From a bacterium (lineage in GTDB: Bacteria; Methylomirabilota; Methylomirabilia; Methylomirabilales; 2-02-FULL-66-22), in NCBI GenBank assembly GCA_029580855.1, contig JAKPQH010000015.1, positions 124,001-188,000 on the forward strand: a stretch of DNA of 64,000 bases. Reading direction: 5' to 3'. Made by a program: the position numbers and the translations under genes. Of this stretch, positions 35,767 through 45,535 are shown in pieces. Within the stretch, counting starts at the first letter, position 1, and each line of letters starts with the position of its first letter. The notes below the pieces were generated by a model that was given only the letters and a program-made list of their open reading frames with translations, had not been told where the DNA came from and made no database searches.

Positions 35767-38700
35767 CTAGGAGGCCATCGAGCCGTTGGTGCGGAACGCG
35801 GTCATTTCCGACAAGAGGCGCTCGGTTTCTCGATCCAGGGCCTGCACCGCTGCGCCCGCATCGGTGAGGTCGCCCGCCCGCCCCAGTTCCTCCAATCGCC
35901 GCGCCGCCGTCAGCGCACCCCGCGCGGCGAAAATGCTGAGAGAGCCCTTGAGCTTGTGCGCGGCACGCTCGACGCTGCCCGCATCCGCCTCCCCCACTGC
36001 CGAGCGGACAGCGCCCAGAAGGCGTGGCACCTCGGCGAGGAAGAGTTCGGTCATCTCGCACAGCAGCGCCCGGTCCCCCCCGACGTGCGCAAGAGCGGCG
36101 GCGACATCCCAGACCGGGTCGGCCGGCGATGGCGGTGCGGGAGGCGGCGTCGCTGTCTGTGCATCCGCGCCCTCGACGATGTCGAAGAGTTGGGCCGCAT
36201 CGATCGGCTTGGAGATGTAGCCGTCCATGCCCGCGGCCAGACAGCGCGCGTGATCCCCTTTCATGGCATGCGCCGTCATCGCAACGATGCGCAAGCGCTT
36301 ACCGGTCCGTTGCTCCGCCTGGCGGAGTGCGATCGTCGCCTCGAAGCCGTTCAAAATCGGCATCTGGATGTCCATCAGGACGAGGTCGAATCCGTCCGGA
36401 CCGGCGGCGCTCACGAGGTCCACCGCCCGGCGCCCGTCCTCGGCCAGCGTGACCGCGTGGCCCCACTTCTCCAGCATCCGGATCGCCAACTTCTGGTTGA
36501 CGGGGTTATCCTCCGCGAGCAGAATCCGCAGCCGGCGACGCGGCTCCCGGATCTTCTGCGGCGTGATGAAGGCGTCCTCCGGCTCCGTACCGGCGACGCC
36601 GAGAGCCTTGAGAATCATTTCCAGCAGTTCGTTCTGCGTGACCGGTTTAGCCGCGAAATGGCGGATGCCCAGCGCCGCGCACCGCGCCGAGTCCCGCTGA
36701 TCGCCGGACGACAACAAGATGACGATGGGCTTGCCGAGGCCCGGCTCGCTCCGCATCCGCTCGACCAGGGTCAGGCCGTCCATGCCGGGCATATGCGAGT
36801 CGAGGACCATCAGCGCGTACGGCGTGTTGTCCAGCGTCGCCTCCCGCAGGGCGGCCAGGGCCGCCTCGCCGCCGTCCACCACCGTCGCCTGCATCTGCCA
36901 GCCGGCAAACACCTCCTTGAGGATCCGCCGGTTGGTGGCGTTGTCGTCCACGACCAGTACGCGCAGGTCTCGCAGCGCCCCGTGGGACTTGGCCACAGCG
37001 GCGGAAGTCTGTCCGCCCCACACCCCGAAGCGCGCCGTGAAGTGAAACGTACTGCCCCGGCCGACCGCGCTCTCGACCCAGACGGTGCCCCCCATCAGCT
37101 CGGCCAAACGCGCCGCGATCGTCAACCCCAGACCGCTGCCCCCGTAGCGGCGGGTGGTGGAGCTGTCCGCCTGCGCGAAGGATTTGAAGATCCGGTCTTG
37201 CTGCTCGGGGGGAATACCGATCCCCGTGTCCGACACGGCAAAGTGGAGGGATGCGTTCTCGCCGTCGTGCTTCGCCGGCTCGACGTGCAGGACCACCTCG
37301 CCGCGCTCCGTGAATTTGATGGCGTTTCCGAGAAGGTTCATCAGGATTTGCCGGAGCCGCCCCGGATCGCCGACGAGCCGGTCGGGAACATCGGGCAGCA
37401 GGAAACACGCCAGCTCCAACCCTTTCTGCGAGGCCCGAACCGCCAGCACCTTCAGCAGCCGCCGGAGGGTCTCGTTGAGCGAGAACTCGATCGACTCCAG
37501 CTCCAGACGGCCGGCCTCGATCTTGGAGAAATCGAGGATGTCGTTGATGACACCGAGCAGCGCATCGGCGGACGACTTGACCGTCTCCAGGTAGTCGCGC
37601 TGCTCCGCGGTGAGGTCGGTTTCCAATGCCAGCTCGACCATCCCGATGATGCCGTTCATCGGCGTCCGGATCTCGTGGCTCATATTCGCCAGGAACTCAC
37701 TCTTGGCCCGCGTGCCGGACTCCGCCGCATCGCGTGCCCGCGCCATCGCCTCGAAGAGCGATGCGTTTCTGACGACGACCGCCGCCTGTGTGGCGAAGCT
37801 TTCCAGAACTTCCCGGTCCTCCCCATCCAGACGGAAGGGGCGATCGCCATTTAGGGCGAGCACCCCCAAAAGTGAATCGTCGCGGATCACGGGCACGCCG
37901 AGAAAGCTCCGGAGCCCGTGGCGCCGCGCCCATGCCTGTGCACCGAATCGTCTGTCCGCGAACCGGTCGGGCACGTTGAGGATCTGGCGGTGCTCCGCCA
38001 CCCAGCCCACGCCCCCCCTGCCGTACCGCAACACCTTTTCCGGGTAATCGTCGAGCCGGCCGTTGGCCGTCGTCCGCATCGCGATAGTGCGGCTCGCCTC
38101 GTCGGCAAGCCAGAACGCCACGTCGGTCGCGCCGACGATCTCCCCGGCAGCCTGCGCGAGCTCTTTCAGCACCGTATCCAGCTCCAGCGACGACGACATG
38201 AGCTGCGTCAGCCGGTGGACGGTCTGCTGCCGCCGGACGCGCGCCTCGAGCCGCTCGTGCAGCCGCGCGTTCTCGATGGCGATGGCGGCCTGCGTCCCGA
38301 ACGTCGCCAGGGTGCGCCGGTCCTCCTCCGTAAACGGCGCTGCCCCGGCGTCCCGGTTCAGGCTGACGACGCCGACCAGTCGGTCCCGATACAGGAGCGG
38401 TTCCGCTACCACCGCGGTGTGCGAGGTGCACGCCAGGAGGCGCGGCGTCGCTAACGGCGACCGCCGAAAATCGTTGACGATGGCCCCAGTCCGGGTCTGT
38501 GCCACCGTACCGGCTACGCCTTCCCCCAGTGCGAGGCTCACCGTGGCACAGGACGCGGGCGGGCTCACCATGCCGGCCGGCACGAGCAGTTGGCTGGCCT
38601 CGTCCCAGAGACGGAGCATTGCCGAGGAGGCGCCGATCAGAGTCACCGCGCACCGGACGATCAGATTCAAGAGCCGAGACAGATCCGGCTCACGGGCCAC

Positions 38701-38874
38701 CTCTTCGCCGATGGCCCGAAGCGCCTCCAGGGTGGAGGACCGCTTCGCGAGCGCACGCTTTAGCGCCGCCAGCGACGCCCTGTCGTCGGGACGTGCGCCG
38801 CACGGCGTACTCTCCGTCACGCCGCCGTTCCGTCCCCGTCGCCTCCCCTTCCTGGATTGCATCCGAGTCGGCAT
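35767..38874 (-). CDS. Hybrid sensor kinase GAF-GAF-HisKA-HATPase-REC-REC-Hpt
   Basis: This 1035-residue soluble phosphorelay kinase has GAF domains at about 55-205 and 225-375, HisKA with H400 ([14 protein letters not shown]), HATPase about 500-615 ([20 protein letters not shown]), and two receivers ([13 protein letters not shown] and [13 protein letters not shown]). A C-terminal Hpt domain follows ([12 protein letters not shown]). This is the BarA/ArcB layout without membrane segments. All phosphorelay residues are present, so it could carry out the full His-Asp-His relay and pass phosphate to a separate regulator. It lies downstream of the receiver-HisKA gene by 27 bases. Target unknown. 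Confidence 0.92.
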   Translation of the reverse strand: MPTRMQSRKGRRRGRNGGVTESTPCGARPDDRASLAALKRALAKRSSTLEALRAIGEEVAREPDLSRLLNLIVRCAVTLIGASSAMLRLWDEASQLLVPAGMVSPPASCATVSLALGEGVAGTVAQTRTGAIVNDFRRSPLATPRLLACTSHTAVVAEPLLYRDRLVGVVSLNRDAGAAPFTEEDRRTLATFGTQAAIAIENARLHERLEARVRRQQTVHRLTQLMSSSLELDTVLKELAQAAGEIVGATDVAFWLADEASRTIAMRTTANGRLDDYPEKVLRYGRGGVGWVAEHRQILNVPDRFADRRFGAQAWARRHGLRSFLGVPVIRDDSLLGVLALNGDRPFRLDGEDREVLESFATQAAVVVRNASLFEAMARARDAAESGTRAKSEFLANMSHEIRTPMNGIIGMVELALETDLTAEQRDYLETVKSSADALLGVINDILDFSKIEAGRLELESIEFSLNETLRRLLKVLAVRASQKGLELACFLLPDVPDRLVGDPGRLRQILMNLLGNAIKFTERGEVVLHVEPAKHDGENASLHFAVSDTGIGIPPEQQDRIFKSFAQADSSTTRRYGGSGLGLTIAARLAELMGGTVWVESAVGRGSTFHFTARFGVWGGQTSAAVAKSHGALRDLRVLVVDDNATNRRILKEVFAGWQMQATVVDGGEAALAALREATLDNTPYALMVLDSHMPGMDGLTLVERMRSEPGLGKPIVILLSSGDQRDSARCAALGIRHFAAKPVTQNELLEMILKALGVAGTEPEDAFITPQKIREPRRRLRILLAEDNPVNQKLAIRMLEKWGHAVTLAEDGRRAVDLVSAAGPDGFDLVLMDIQMPILNGFEATIALRQAEQRTGKRLRIVAMTAHAMKGDHARCLAAGMDGYISKPIDAAQLFDIVEGADAQTATPPPAPPSPADPVWDVAAALAHVGGDRALLCEMTELFLAEVPRLLGAVRSAVGEADAGSVERAAHKLKGSLSIFAARGALTAARRLEELGRAGDLTDAGAAVQALDRETERLLSEMTAFRTNGSMAS

Positions 38875-38901
38875 GTTGACTCCCGCGGTCCGCCCTGACC
38901 G

Positions 38902-39594
38902 TCACCGGGGCCGCACGGCCCCCTTGGCATCGTCGTGGGACAGCTCCAGCATGCTGCAAGCCCCCAGATAGTTCGTTTCGAGGGGCTCGGTGAGCTGCTC
39001 GAGAGACCGGACCACCCCGGCGATCCGGTCCGTCTGTCGCTGGCAACGCTCCAAGAACTCTATCAGCGCCTCCCCCTCCGGCGGGTGCCGGCGCGCCATT
39101 AGGATGGCGGCCGTCAGTGTCGTCAACGGGTTGTTGATCTCGTGGCCCAGCGTAGCCGCCATGGTGAGCAGCGCGCCTTTGCGCTCCACGATGGCCAACT
39201 CGCGCTGCAGCGCCTGGATGCGGAGCCCCGACCGCACGTGGGCCAGCAACTCGTCGTCCGTCCACGGTTTGACCAGGTAGTCGTCCGCACCCAACTCCAG
39301 CCCCGAAATACGGTCCGCCCGCTTGTCCTTGCTGGTGAGCAGGATCACGTACGTGCGCCGCAACATCGCGTCGTCGCGCAGCGCCTCGATGAGTGTCGGG
39401 CCATCCATCTCGGGCATCATCCAGTCGGTCAGGACGAGGTCGGGCTGCAGCCGTCGGACGATGTCGAGCCCTTCCCGCCCGTCCGCCGCCGCTTCCACCA
39501 CGTAACCCGCACCTCGAAGAGACTTGCTGAGCAACGTCCGCACGATGAGGTCGTCTTCGACCACCACGACCCGTCCTGGGTCCCCGGCATCCAT
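38902..39594 (-). CDS. Response regulator with HisKA domain but no ATPase
   Basis: The ATG at 39594 gives 230 residues. Residues 1-125 are a receiver with D57 (LVLTDWMMPEMDG) and Lys in DDYLVKPW. Residues 135-200 form a HisKA dimerisation helix pair with H151 (ATLGHEINNPLTTLTAAI). The frame stops soon after, with no N, G1 or G2 box, so it cannot phosphorylate itself by the usual route. It may act as a Spo0B/Hpt-like phosphotransfer intermediate or a truncated kinase. It lies between cheZ and the hybrid kinase, spaced 26 and 27 bases, suggesting one operon. Confidence 0.85.
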   Translation of the reverse strand: MDAGDPGRVVVVEDDLIVRTLLSKSLRGAGYVVEAAADGREGLDIVRRLQPDLVLTDWMMPEMDGPTLIEALRDDAMLRRTYVILLTSKDKRADRISGLELGADDYLVKPWTDDELLAHVRSGLRIQALQRELAIVERKGALLTMAATLGHEINNPLTTLTAAILMARRHPPEGEALIEFLERCQRQTDRIAGVVRSLEQLTEPLETNYLGACSMLELSHDDAKGAVRPR

Positions 39595-39620
39595 CTCGTC
39601 CGCTCCGATTCTCGCGCGGG

Positions 39621-40304
39621 TCAAGCGCGCGCCTGAAACTCCCGGAGAAGCTGGTCCACGATCTCTTGATCGCACAGTGCCGACCGGTCCTTGGTGCACG
39701 TCTCGACGATGGGGTCCGGAGCGGCCCCCTGCAGGGTGGCGTCTTCGATGCGGAACATGATCAACAGCTTGAGCAGTCGGGACTCGACTTCGGCCACCAG
39801 GCCGATGAGCTTCTGGATCTTCTGCGTCGTGAGGTCCTGGAATTCCATCGCCGCCATGATGTCTATGGCTCGCCCCTGCGAGCGGCGCTGGACCTCCTTG
39901 ATAGCCTCCAGGCACTTGACGACCTCCCCCTGGGTCGGGTTTTTCCCCAGGAGGTGCACCATCTCCCCGACGCGGCTGAGCATCTGTTCCACCGTTGTCT
40001 GTTCTTCGACCAGATGTTCCGTCTGTTCCAGAACGCGGTTGGTGGCATCCTCGGTCGTCTGGATGATCTCCGCCAGATGCTTCGCGACCTTCGGGATCTC
40101 CCGCTGGGACTGCCGCACGGTGGGGTCCAAGCTCTGGAGGTTGCGGAGCGTCTGGTTGATGTACGCGGCCATCTCCCCGATAACGCCGCGCACCTTGATG
40201 TTCACGGTGCGGTGGAAATTCCCCTCAGCCATCGCCCGTGCCGCTGAAGCCAACTCGCGCAGCTCCGCCTGGAAGTCCTGATCCCGGGTCTCGATCGTAT
40301 CCAT
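39621..40304 (-). CDS. cheZ: CheY-P phosphatase CheZ with HAMP-like N-terminus
   Basis: CheZ dephosphorylates CheY-P. The ATG at 40304 gives 227 residues. Residues 10-55 resemble a HAMP domain (ELASAARAMAEGNFHRTVN, then GVIGEMAAYINQTLRNLQ) without any membrane segment. The rest is a long helical hairpin, and the catalytic motif MEFQDLTTQKIQ places the key acidic and Gln residues at D157 and Q161. The far C-terminal CheY-tethering tail is present but weak (VDQLLREFQ). It is downstream of motB. Confidence 0.9.
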   Translation of the reverse strand: MDTIETRDQDFQAELRELASAARAMAEGNFHRTVNIKVRGVIGEMAAYINQTLRNLQSLDPTVRQSQREIPKVAKHLAEIIQTTEDATNRVLEQTEHLVEEQTTVEQMLSRVGEMVHLLGKNPTQGEVVKCLEAIKEVQRRSQGRAIDIMAAMEFQDLTTQKIQKLIGLVAEVESRLLKLLIMFRIEDATLQGAAPDPIVETCTKDRSALCDQEIVDQLLREFQARA

Positions 40305-40339
40305 GGTGATCCTTTCTTGCCCTTGGAGGCGGCCGGCGA

Positions 40340-40367
40340 TAATCGGTCCGACGCCGCTGAACGTTTC
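40340..40367 (-). promoter_or_regulatory. Possible sigma-28 promoter for cheZ
   Basis: On the minus strand: GAAACGTT, a 12-base spacer, then ACCGATTA. The -10 matches 6 of 8 and spacing equals that at flgM. As at flgM, the element overlaps the stop of the upstream gene, here motB. Weaker than the fliC and flgM promoters. Confidence 0.4.
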
Positions 40368-41040
40368 AGCGCGTGACAATGCGCAGTTCGACTCGGCGGT
40401 TCCGGGGCTCCCCGTAAACCGCATCGTTGGGGAACAGCGGTCTGTGCTCTCCCACGCCGCGGGCCGCGATCCGGAGCGGGGACACCGCATGCGTCTCGAC
40501 GAGGTACCGAACCACGGCGGTCGCCCGCGCCACCGATAGCTCCCAGTTCGAGGGGAATTGTGCCGAACGGATCGGCAGCGTGTCGGTGTGCCCCTCGGCC
40601 TCGATGGGATTGGACAGGTCGCGGACGACCCCGGCGATTCGATCCAGGATCTGGCGCGCGTCGAGACGCAGGTCGGCCTTCCCGCGCTCGAAAAGAATGG
40701 CATCCGGAAAGCGCAGGATCACCGCGTCCGGCGTCCGCTCGATCTGGACGCGACCCGCCGCAAGATCCTCGCCGAGGTACTCCCGCAACCGCTCCACCAC
40801 GTCGAACACCAGGTCGGGCTTCGGCAATAGCCGCTCCCCCCCAGCCCCCGAGCCGGAGATCGGCCGCGGCGGCGACCCTACGAACGCGCCACGAAGCGAT
40901 GTCGCCAGTGCCTCGTACTTCTTCGCGTCCACCCGCGAGATCGCGTACAGAATCACGAAGAACGCGAGAAGCAGGGTGATCATATCCGCGTAGGTCAGCA
41001 ACCACCGCATGTTCCCGCCGGAGTTGTGTCCACCGCTCAT
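40366..41040 (-). CDS. motB: Stator protein MotB
   Basis: MotB anchors the stator to peptidoglycan. The 224-residue protein has a single membrane helix (about residues 11-37) with the proton-carrying Asp at D19 (LLTYADMITLLLAFFVILYA). A short plug/linker and an OmpA-like peptidoglycan-binding domain follow (about 95-224; IEAEGHTDTLPI, RVELRIV). The usual cytoplasmic N-terminus is very short. It is 82 bases downstream of motA. Confidence 0.95.
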   Translation of the reverse strand: MSGGHNSGGNMRWLLTYADMITLLLAFFVILYAISRVDAKKYEALATSLRGAFVGSPPRPISGSGAGGERLLPKPDLVFDVVERLREYLGEDLAAGRVQIERTPDAVILRFPDAILFERGKADLRLDARQILDRIAGVVRDLSNPIEAEGHTDTLPIRSAQFPSNWELSVARATAVVRYLVETHAVSPLRIAARGVGEHRPLFPNDAVYGEPRNRRVELRIVTR

Positions 41041-41122
41041 ACCGCGACCCCTCGTCGCCCCGCCGTGCGCGGGCCGTCCCCCCGCGGGACCCTGCGCCGT
41101 GCCTCGGGAGGGCCGGTCGTCG

Positions 41123-41953
41123 TCATGTCCGACTTAGCGCCGCTGCGGCCGGCCGCTTCGTCCGATCCGGCTGTTCGTGCGGGATACTCGGGTAGTACGC
41201 CTGGAGGCGCAGCTCCAGGATGTGCGGGTTGTGCCCCGCCTGGATCCCCAGGATCCCTTCCATGAGCATTTCTCGGCGGAACGCCTCTTCCGCACTCTTG
41301 GCCTGGAGGTTTCCGGCGAGCGGCAGGAGGAGCACGTTCGCGCTAAAGATCCCGTAGAGCGTCGCGATGAACGCCACGGCGATTCCGTGCCCCATGCCCT
41401 CGGTGCCGCCCTCGCCCAGCTTCGACAGCACGTGCACGAGGCCGAGCACGGTCCCGATGATCCCCATTGTCGGTGCATACCCGCCCATGGTTTCGAGCAG
41501 GGCGATCCCGCGCCGGTGACGGCGTTGCATGGCGGCGATCTCCGCCCGGAGGATCTCGCGCACGCTCGCCTCGTCGGCGCCGTCCACCACCAGCCGCATT
41601 CCCTTGGCCAAGAACGGATCTGTGGTCGGGTCGTTCACCGTATCCTCCAGTGCCAGGATGCCGTCTTTTCGCGCCAGTTGGGCCGCGTATACCAGCGACC
41701 GGATCAGGGTAGCCGACTCCGCACCCACCCAACCCCACAGCGCCTTCCGCACCAGCAGGGGCAACCGAAGGACGTCGCCGAACGTCGTGCTGACCATGGC
41801 GGCGCCCAGCGTGCCGCCGGCGATGATGAGGAACGCGGACAGGTTCGCGAACGCCAGGACGCTGCCGCCGTCGATTAGCACCGACCCGACGATCCCCGCC
41901 AGTCCCAGCGCAAAACCGATCGGGACACCCACATCAACCCGCATGCTCGTCAC
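41123..41953 (-). CDS. motA: Stator protein MotA
   Basis: MotA forms the ion channel with MotB and pushes on FliG. The 276-residue protein has four membrane helices (about 12-30, 33-53, 155-175, 190-210), and the conserved segment GGYAPTMGIIGTVLGLVHVL includes the functional prolines. The cytoplasmic loop (about 65-150) carries the charged torque residues. An ATG at 41944 is an alternative start. The C-terminal tail is Pro/Arg/Ala-rich. Confidence 0.95.
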   Translation of the reverse strand: MTSMRVDVGVPIGFALGLAGIVGSVLIDGGSVLAFANLSAFLIIAGGTLGAAMVSTTFGDVLRLPLLVRKALWGWVGAESATLIRSLVYAAQLARKDGILALEDTVNDPTTDPFLAKGMRLVVDGADEASVREILRAEIAAMQRRHRRGIALLETMGGYAPTMGIIGTVLGLVHVLSKLGEGGTEGMGHGIAVAFIATLYGIFSANVLLLPLAGNLQAKSAEEAFRREMLMEGILGIQAGHNPHILELRLQAYYPSIPHEQPDRTKRPAAAALSRT

Positions 41954-42108
41954 TTTCGACCTTCAGCACGCTGCCGTCAGCGCCGGACAGGATTTCTCGG
42001 GGTCGTTCGCTGACCGCCGACTGCTGAAAACCGTTTCGCCCGGGCTACTCAAAAGCTCCACCTGCAAAGCGGTCCGTGATGAGCGGCGCATCAGCGCGGA
42101 GGGGCCCA

Positions 42109-42127
42109 GGCGTACCTGGGGTACGCC
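42109..42127 (-). terminator. Hairpin between the Cys/STAS regulator gene and motA
   Basis: An 8-base-pair perfect stem (GGCGTACC/GGTACGCC) with a TGG loop sits in the 245-base gap before motA, about 70 bases past the regulator's stop. There is no T-tract after it on the minus strand. It may mark the end of the 46.8-42.2 kb operon. No clear promoter for motA was found in the rest of this gap. Confidence 0.5.
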
Positions 42128-42198
42128 GCGCCGAGCGCCCATGCGGACGGGCTACCCGTTCGAAGGATAGGTCCCCGCAGATGGGGCTTTTGTGGAGC

Positions 42199-43488
42199 CT
42201 AATCAAACCGCGTCCCCCAGCGCTCGAACGTGGCCCGTTCGTCCACCATCCGGACTCCGTAGAACCGCACCCCCTTGTTGATCATGGCCTTTCGGAACTC
42301 CTCTTGGAGTGCGGGGGTAAGGTTGATGACGTGGACCAGGCCGTCCGGGTTGATCTTGATCAACTCGGCATACACGTCGGAAAGAACCTCGAAAAGGTTG
42401 TAGTGCACCGCCTCCAGCCCTTGCGCGTCGATCACGATCTCTTGCTTGCGCGCCCGGACCTGCGTCAGGAGCTGCTTCCGAAGCTCCAGGGCATACGCGG
42501 GATCCACGCGCCCGGTCCATGTCCCGAAGCTCACCTGATCCAGCGCGCTCACCAGCAAAGGTCGCTTGGCACACTTCTGGAACTCTTTCCCTTCAATGGC
42601 GATCCAGCCGCCCTGGAATGCTCCGTACGGACAGGGCCCTTGCTTCAAGCAGTAATAGCCGTTCCGGTACGCTTTTGCGAACATGCACTTGTTGGTCAGC
42701 TCTTCCACCCGGCTCTGCTGGTCGAGTTTCTGCATCTCGCGCCGTTCCACGGCGTCCCGAATGGCGCGCTCCACCGCCTCACGCGGCGCGCCGGCCGGTA
42801 TACACCCCACCGCCCCCTCGGCGAACAGAAGTTCGTTCGCCGCGTCCAGGGTCTCGTCGGCGGCCACCAGCAGGAAACAGTTCGCTTCGCGTCCCAACCG
42901 CTGGTACGCCCGGACGAGGCCCGCCGTCTCGGGTGCCCCGGCGTCGGCGAGGATCGCCTTTGGGCGGTGCTCGCCGACCGCCTGGAGGAATGCAGGCTCC
43001 ATGGCGGCGCAGGTGGACGTCTGGAAGCGTATGAGCCGCTCGGCGAACTGCGCCAGCAGCTCCTCGCCGACCACCAGCAACCGGCCGTCAATGAGCGAGT
43101 CGGCATCCTCGCCCAGATAGACGCGGAGTCGCGCCTCGACGTCCATCAGATTCAGGGGCTTTCGAAAATAGCCAACCGCACCGTACTGCTTCGCATCGAT
43201 GACCGTTTCCAGCGTCGGATACCCGGTGATGAGGAAGACCCCGGCGCTCGGGTTCACGCGGCGCGCCTGCTGCAGAAACTCGATACCGCTCCCGTCCGGC
43301 ATGCGGATGTCGCAGAGCACCGCCTGAACGCCGGTCGAAAGCTTGCCGAGCGCCTCGGGGCCCGTCGCCGCCGTGTCGACCGTGTAGCCCACGCTCGTGA
43401 AATACTCCGCCAGCGTCGCCCGGATCTCCTCCTCATCGTCGACGATGAGCAGTCGCCGCCTACCGTTCGCCCGTCCGTCCGCTCCCAT
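42199..43488 (-). CDS. Response regulator with pseudo-receiver, Cys cluster and STAS-like end
   Basis: The 429-residue protein has four parts. Residues 10-125 are a receiver with D60 (AVLCDIRMPDGSG) and Lys in GYFRKPLNL. Residues 135-245 look like a second, degenerate receiver (GRLLVVGEELLAQF, AILADAGAPE). A short helix leads to a cysteine cluster C268, C280, C286, C306 that could hold a metal or Fe-S centre. The last 100 residues (EIVIDAQGLEAVHYNLFEVL, LVHVINLTPAL) resemble a STAS domain. It overlaps the upstream kinase by 29 bases, so it is that kinase's likely partner. No DNA-binding domain is seen. The architecture is not one I can name. Confidence 0.82.
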   Translation of the reverse strand: MGADGRANGRRRLLIVDDEEEIRATLAEYFTSVGYTVDTAATGPEALGKLSTGVQAVLCDIRMPDGSGIEFLQQARRVNPSAGVFLITGYPTLETVIDAKQYGAVGYFRKPLNLMDVEARLRVYLGEDADSLIDGRLLVVGEELLAQFAERLIRFQTSTCAAMEPAFLQAVGEHRPKAILADAGAPETAGLVRAYQRLGREANCFLLVAADETLDAANELLFAEGAVGCIPAGAPREAVERAIRDAVERREMQKLDQQSRVEELTNKCMFAKAYRNGYYCLKQGPCPYGAFQGGWIAIEGKEFQKCAKRPLLVSALDQVSFGTWTGRVDPAYALELRKQLLTQVRARKQEIVIDAQGLEAVHYNLFEVLSDVYAELIKINPDGLVHVINLTPALQEEFRKAMINKGVRFYGVRMVDERATFERWGTRFD

Positions 43489-45535
43489 GGCATGTCCCCG
43501 CGCCGGTCTCGGCGTTGTCCAATTGGCGCACCTGCCGCGTCTTGGGCACGCCCGGCAACTCTATGACCACCCGCGTCCCTCGGGGGGACCCGCTTTCTAT
43601 CCGGAGCACTCCGCCGTGGCTGCGCACGATGTCGCGGCAGAGCCAGAGTCCGATCCCCATGCCGTGTTTGGCATCCTTCGTCGTGAAAAACGGGTCGAAG
43701 ATGCGCGCCACCTCTTCCGGCGCGATCCCGGGCCCTTCGTCCTCCACGATCGCTTCCACCCAGGGGACGCTGCTGCCGTCGGCACACAACCGGCGGCCCA
43801 GGGGGCGCGTCATGATCCGAACGCGGCCGCCCTCAGCCATGGCCTCGCTCGCGTTCGTAATCAATTCCAGGACGACCTGCCCCCAGGCGGCAGGATCCAG
43901 ATCTATTGCGGGAAGGTCCTCACCCCACACCGTCTCGACTGTCGGCCGCCGACACAGCGGATGGTATTTCAGCAGGAAGAGAATGCGCCGCGTGGTCTCG
44001 TTGAGGTCGCTTGGTTGCCGCGCGCCCGGACGGACCCGCGCGTACTCCAGCAGTGTTTCGACGCTTCCCGCGATCCGGCTCACGCTGGTTTCGATGGCCA
44101 TGAGCGCGTTGTTCGCATCCGGGGGAAGCGCACCAATCTTGAGGCGCAGCAATTGCAGATGGTTGCTGATGATGCACAGCGAGTTATTGATGTCGTGCGC
44201 CAGACCTCCCGCCAGTGACCCGACCGACGCCAGGTGCGCCGACTGGACCAGCCGCGCCAGCACCGGCCGCTGCTGCTCCATCCGCCCCTGGGCGTTCGCG
44301 ACCAGCCGCGCCTTCTCCATCGCCTCGGCGCCCTGCGCCGCCAGACCCGTGAGGAGCGCGATCTCCTCCGCGGTGAACTCGCGCACCGTATCCGTCATCA
44401 CGCTCAGCACGCCGATGGTGCGCCCGTGTATCGCCAGGGGCACCCCCAGGAAAGAGATCGCCCCCACCGCTTCCAGGATCGCGCAGCCCCATGCGTTCGC
44501 ATCCTGCCGGATCCCGGCGATCGTCAGCGGGCTTCCATGATCGACTACCCAGACCAAGGGACACCGTGCGTCACCGCCGCAGCGGGGCAGGTCCACCCTG
44601 GTCCCGGGAAACCCGGCGGAGTACGCGGTCGCCAACCGCCCATCCGGTTCGGTGATCGAGATGATGGCTGCGGTGGCGCCGAGATGGCGGCGCGTCGCCT
44701 CTACCAAGAACCGCAATGCGGCGTCCCGCTTCCACTCGGCGCTGAGCACGCCGGCGGTCTCGATCGGCAGCCCGCGATCGGCCGCCGGCCGTGTCGCGAC
44801 CGTCTCCGCCGCCGGTCGGCCCGCCTTGGTACGCGGCCGGAGATCCTCCACCAGCCGGAAGTTCTCGATACACTTCATAGCCCGCCGGGCGACCGCCGCC
44901 AGCGTCAGATGCTGCTGCGCGATGGAAGCTGCGGCCAGGGGCGTCCCCATCATCAACACACCGACGGTACCCCGCGCCGTCGCCAGCGGGACCACGACCA
45001 CGTTCCCGTCCAGGTGCACCGCCGGCACCACGGTCGGCCGTCGTCGTCCGATCGCCCTGGCGACCACGCCAGAGGCGCACTGTGCTTCCAGTTCCCGCTG
45101 CGCTCCCGCCGCCTTGTCGGCGGGTTCCGCCGCGATGGGACGGAATTCCTGGCCGTCGGAATCCACGAGCGCCAGGAGCATCACGTCCTGCGACAGGATG
45201 CCCCGCACTTCCTCGAACACCGGCACCGTGATGTTCTCGATGCTGACGCTGCGGTCCAATCCTGGCGCGAAGCCCGCTGGACGGGTCGCGCGGTCGCGGC
45301 AATCCTGAATCGCGCAGTTCGCCTCCCCGAGAATCGAGACCCCGCGGCGGACCGCCCGCAGCTTGTCGGCGAAATCGGCGCCCAGCGCGGGTGCAACCAT
45401 CCCGTCGGACCGGGTTCGGCGTGCATTGTCGACAGGCCTATCCCCACGCGGCCCTCCGGGTTGCACGGACGCCGATGTGGGCACCGTGCGCGGTTTCCCC
45501 GGGATCGGCCGGGACCCCCGCGCGTCAGGAGGCAT
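43460..45535 (-). CDS. GAF-GAF sensor histidine kinase
   Basis: This is a 691-residue soluble kinase. GAF-like domains lie at about 95-230 and 270-415, the second with a Cys pair (CGGDARCPL). HisKA has H447 (LAGGLAHDINNSLCII) and HATPase is complete (ITNASEAMAEGG, DEGPGIAP, GMGIGLWLC). An ATG at 45400 would remove 45 low-complexity residues and may be the real start. From 45535 it would overlap the upstream HDOD gene by 11 bases. It overlaps the Cys/STAS regulator downstream, indicating a two-component pair. Confidence 0.9.
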   Translation of the reverse strand: MPPDARGSRPIPGKPRTVPTSASVQPGGPRGDRPVDNARRTRSDGMVAPALGADFADKLRAVRRGVSILGEANCAIQDCRDRATRPAGFAPGLDRSVSIENITVPVFEEVRGILSQDVMLLALVDSDGQEFRPIAAEPADKAAGAQRELEAQCASGVVARAIGRRRPTVVPAVHLDGNVVVVPLATARGTVGVLMMGTPLAAASIAQQHLTLAAVARRAMKCIENFRLVEDLRPRTKAGRPAAETVATRPAADRGLPIETAGVLSAEWKRDAALRFLVEATRRHLGATAAIISITEPDGRLATAYSAGFPGTRVDLPRCGGDARCPLVWVVDHGSPLTIAGIRQDANAWGCAILEAVGAISFLGVPLAIHGRTIGVLSVMTDTVREFTAEEIALLTGLAAQGAEAMEKARLVANAQGRMEQQRPVLARLVQSAHLASVGSLAGGLAHDINNSLCIISNHLQLLRLKIGALPPDANNALMAIETSVSRIAGSVETLLEYARVRPGARQPSDLNETTRRILFLLKYHPLCRRPTVETVWGEDLPAIDLDPAAWGQVVLELITNASEAMAEGGRVRIMTRPLGRRLCADGSSVPWVEAIVEDEGPGIAPEEVARIFDPFFTTKDAKHGMGIGLWLCRDIVRSHGGVLRIESGSPRGTRVVIELPGVPKTRQVRQLDNAETGAGTCHGSGRTGER

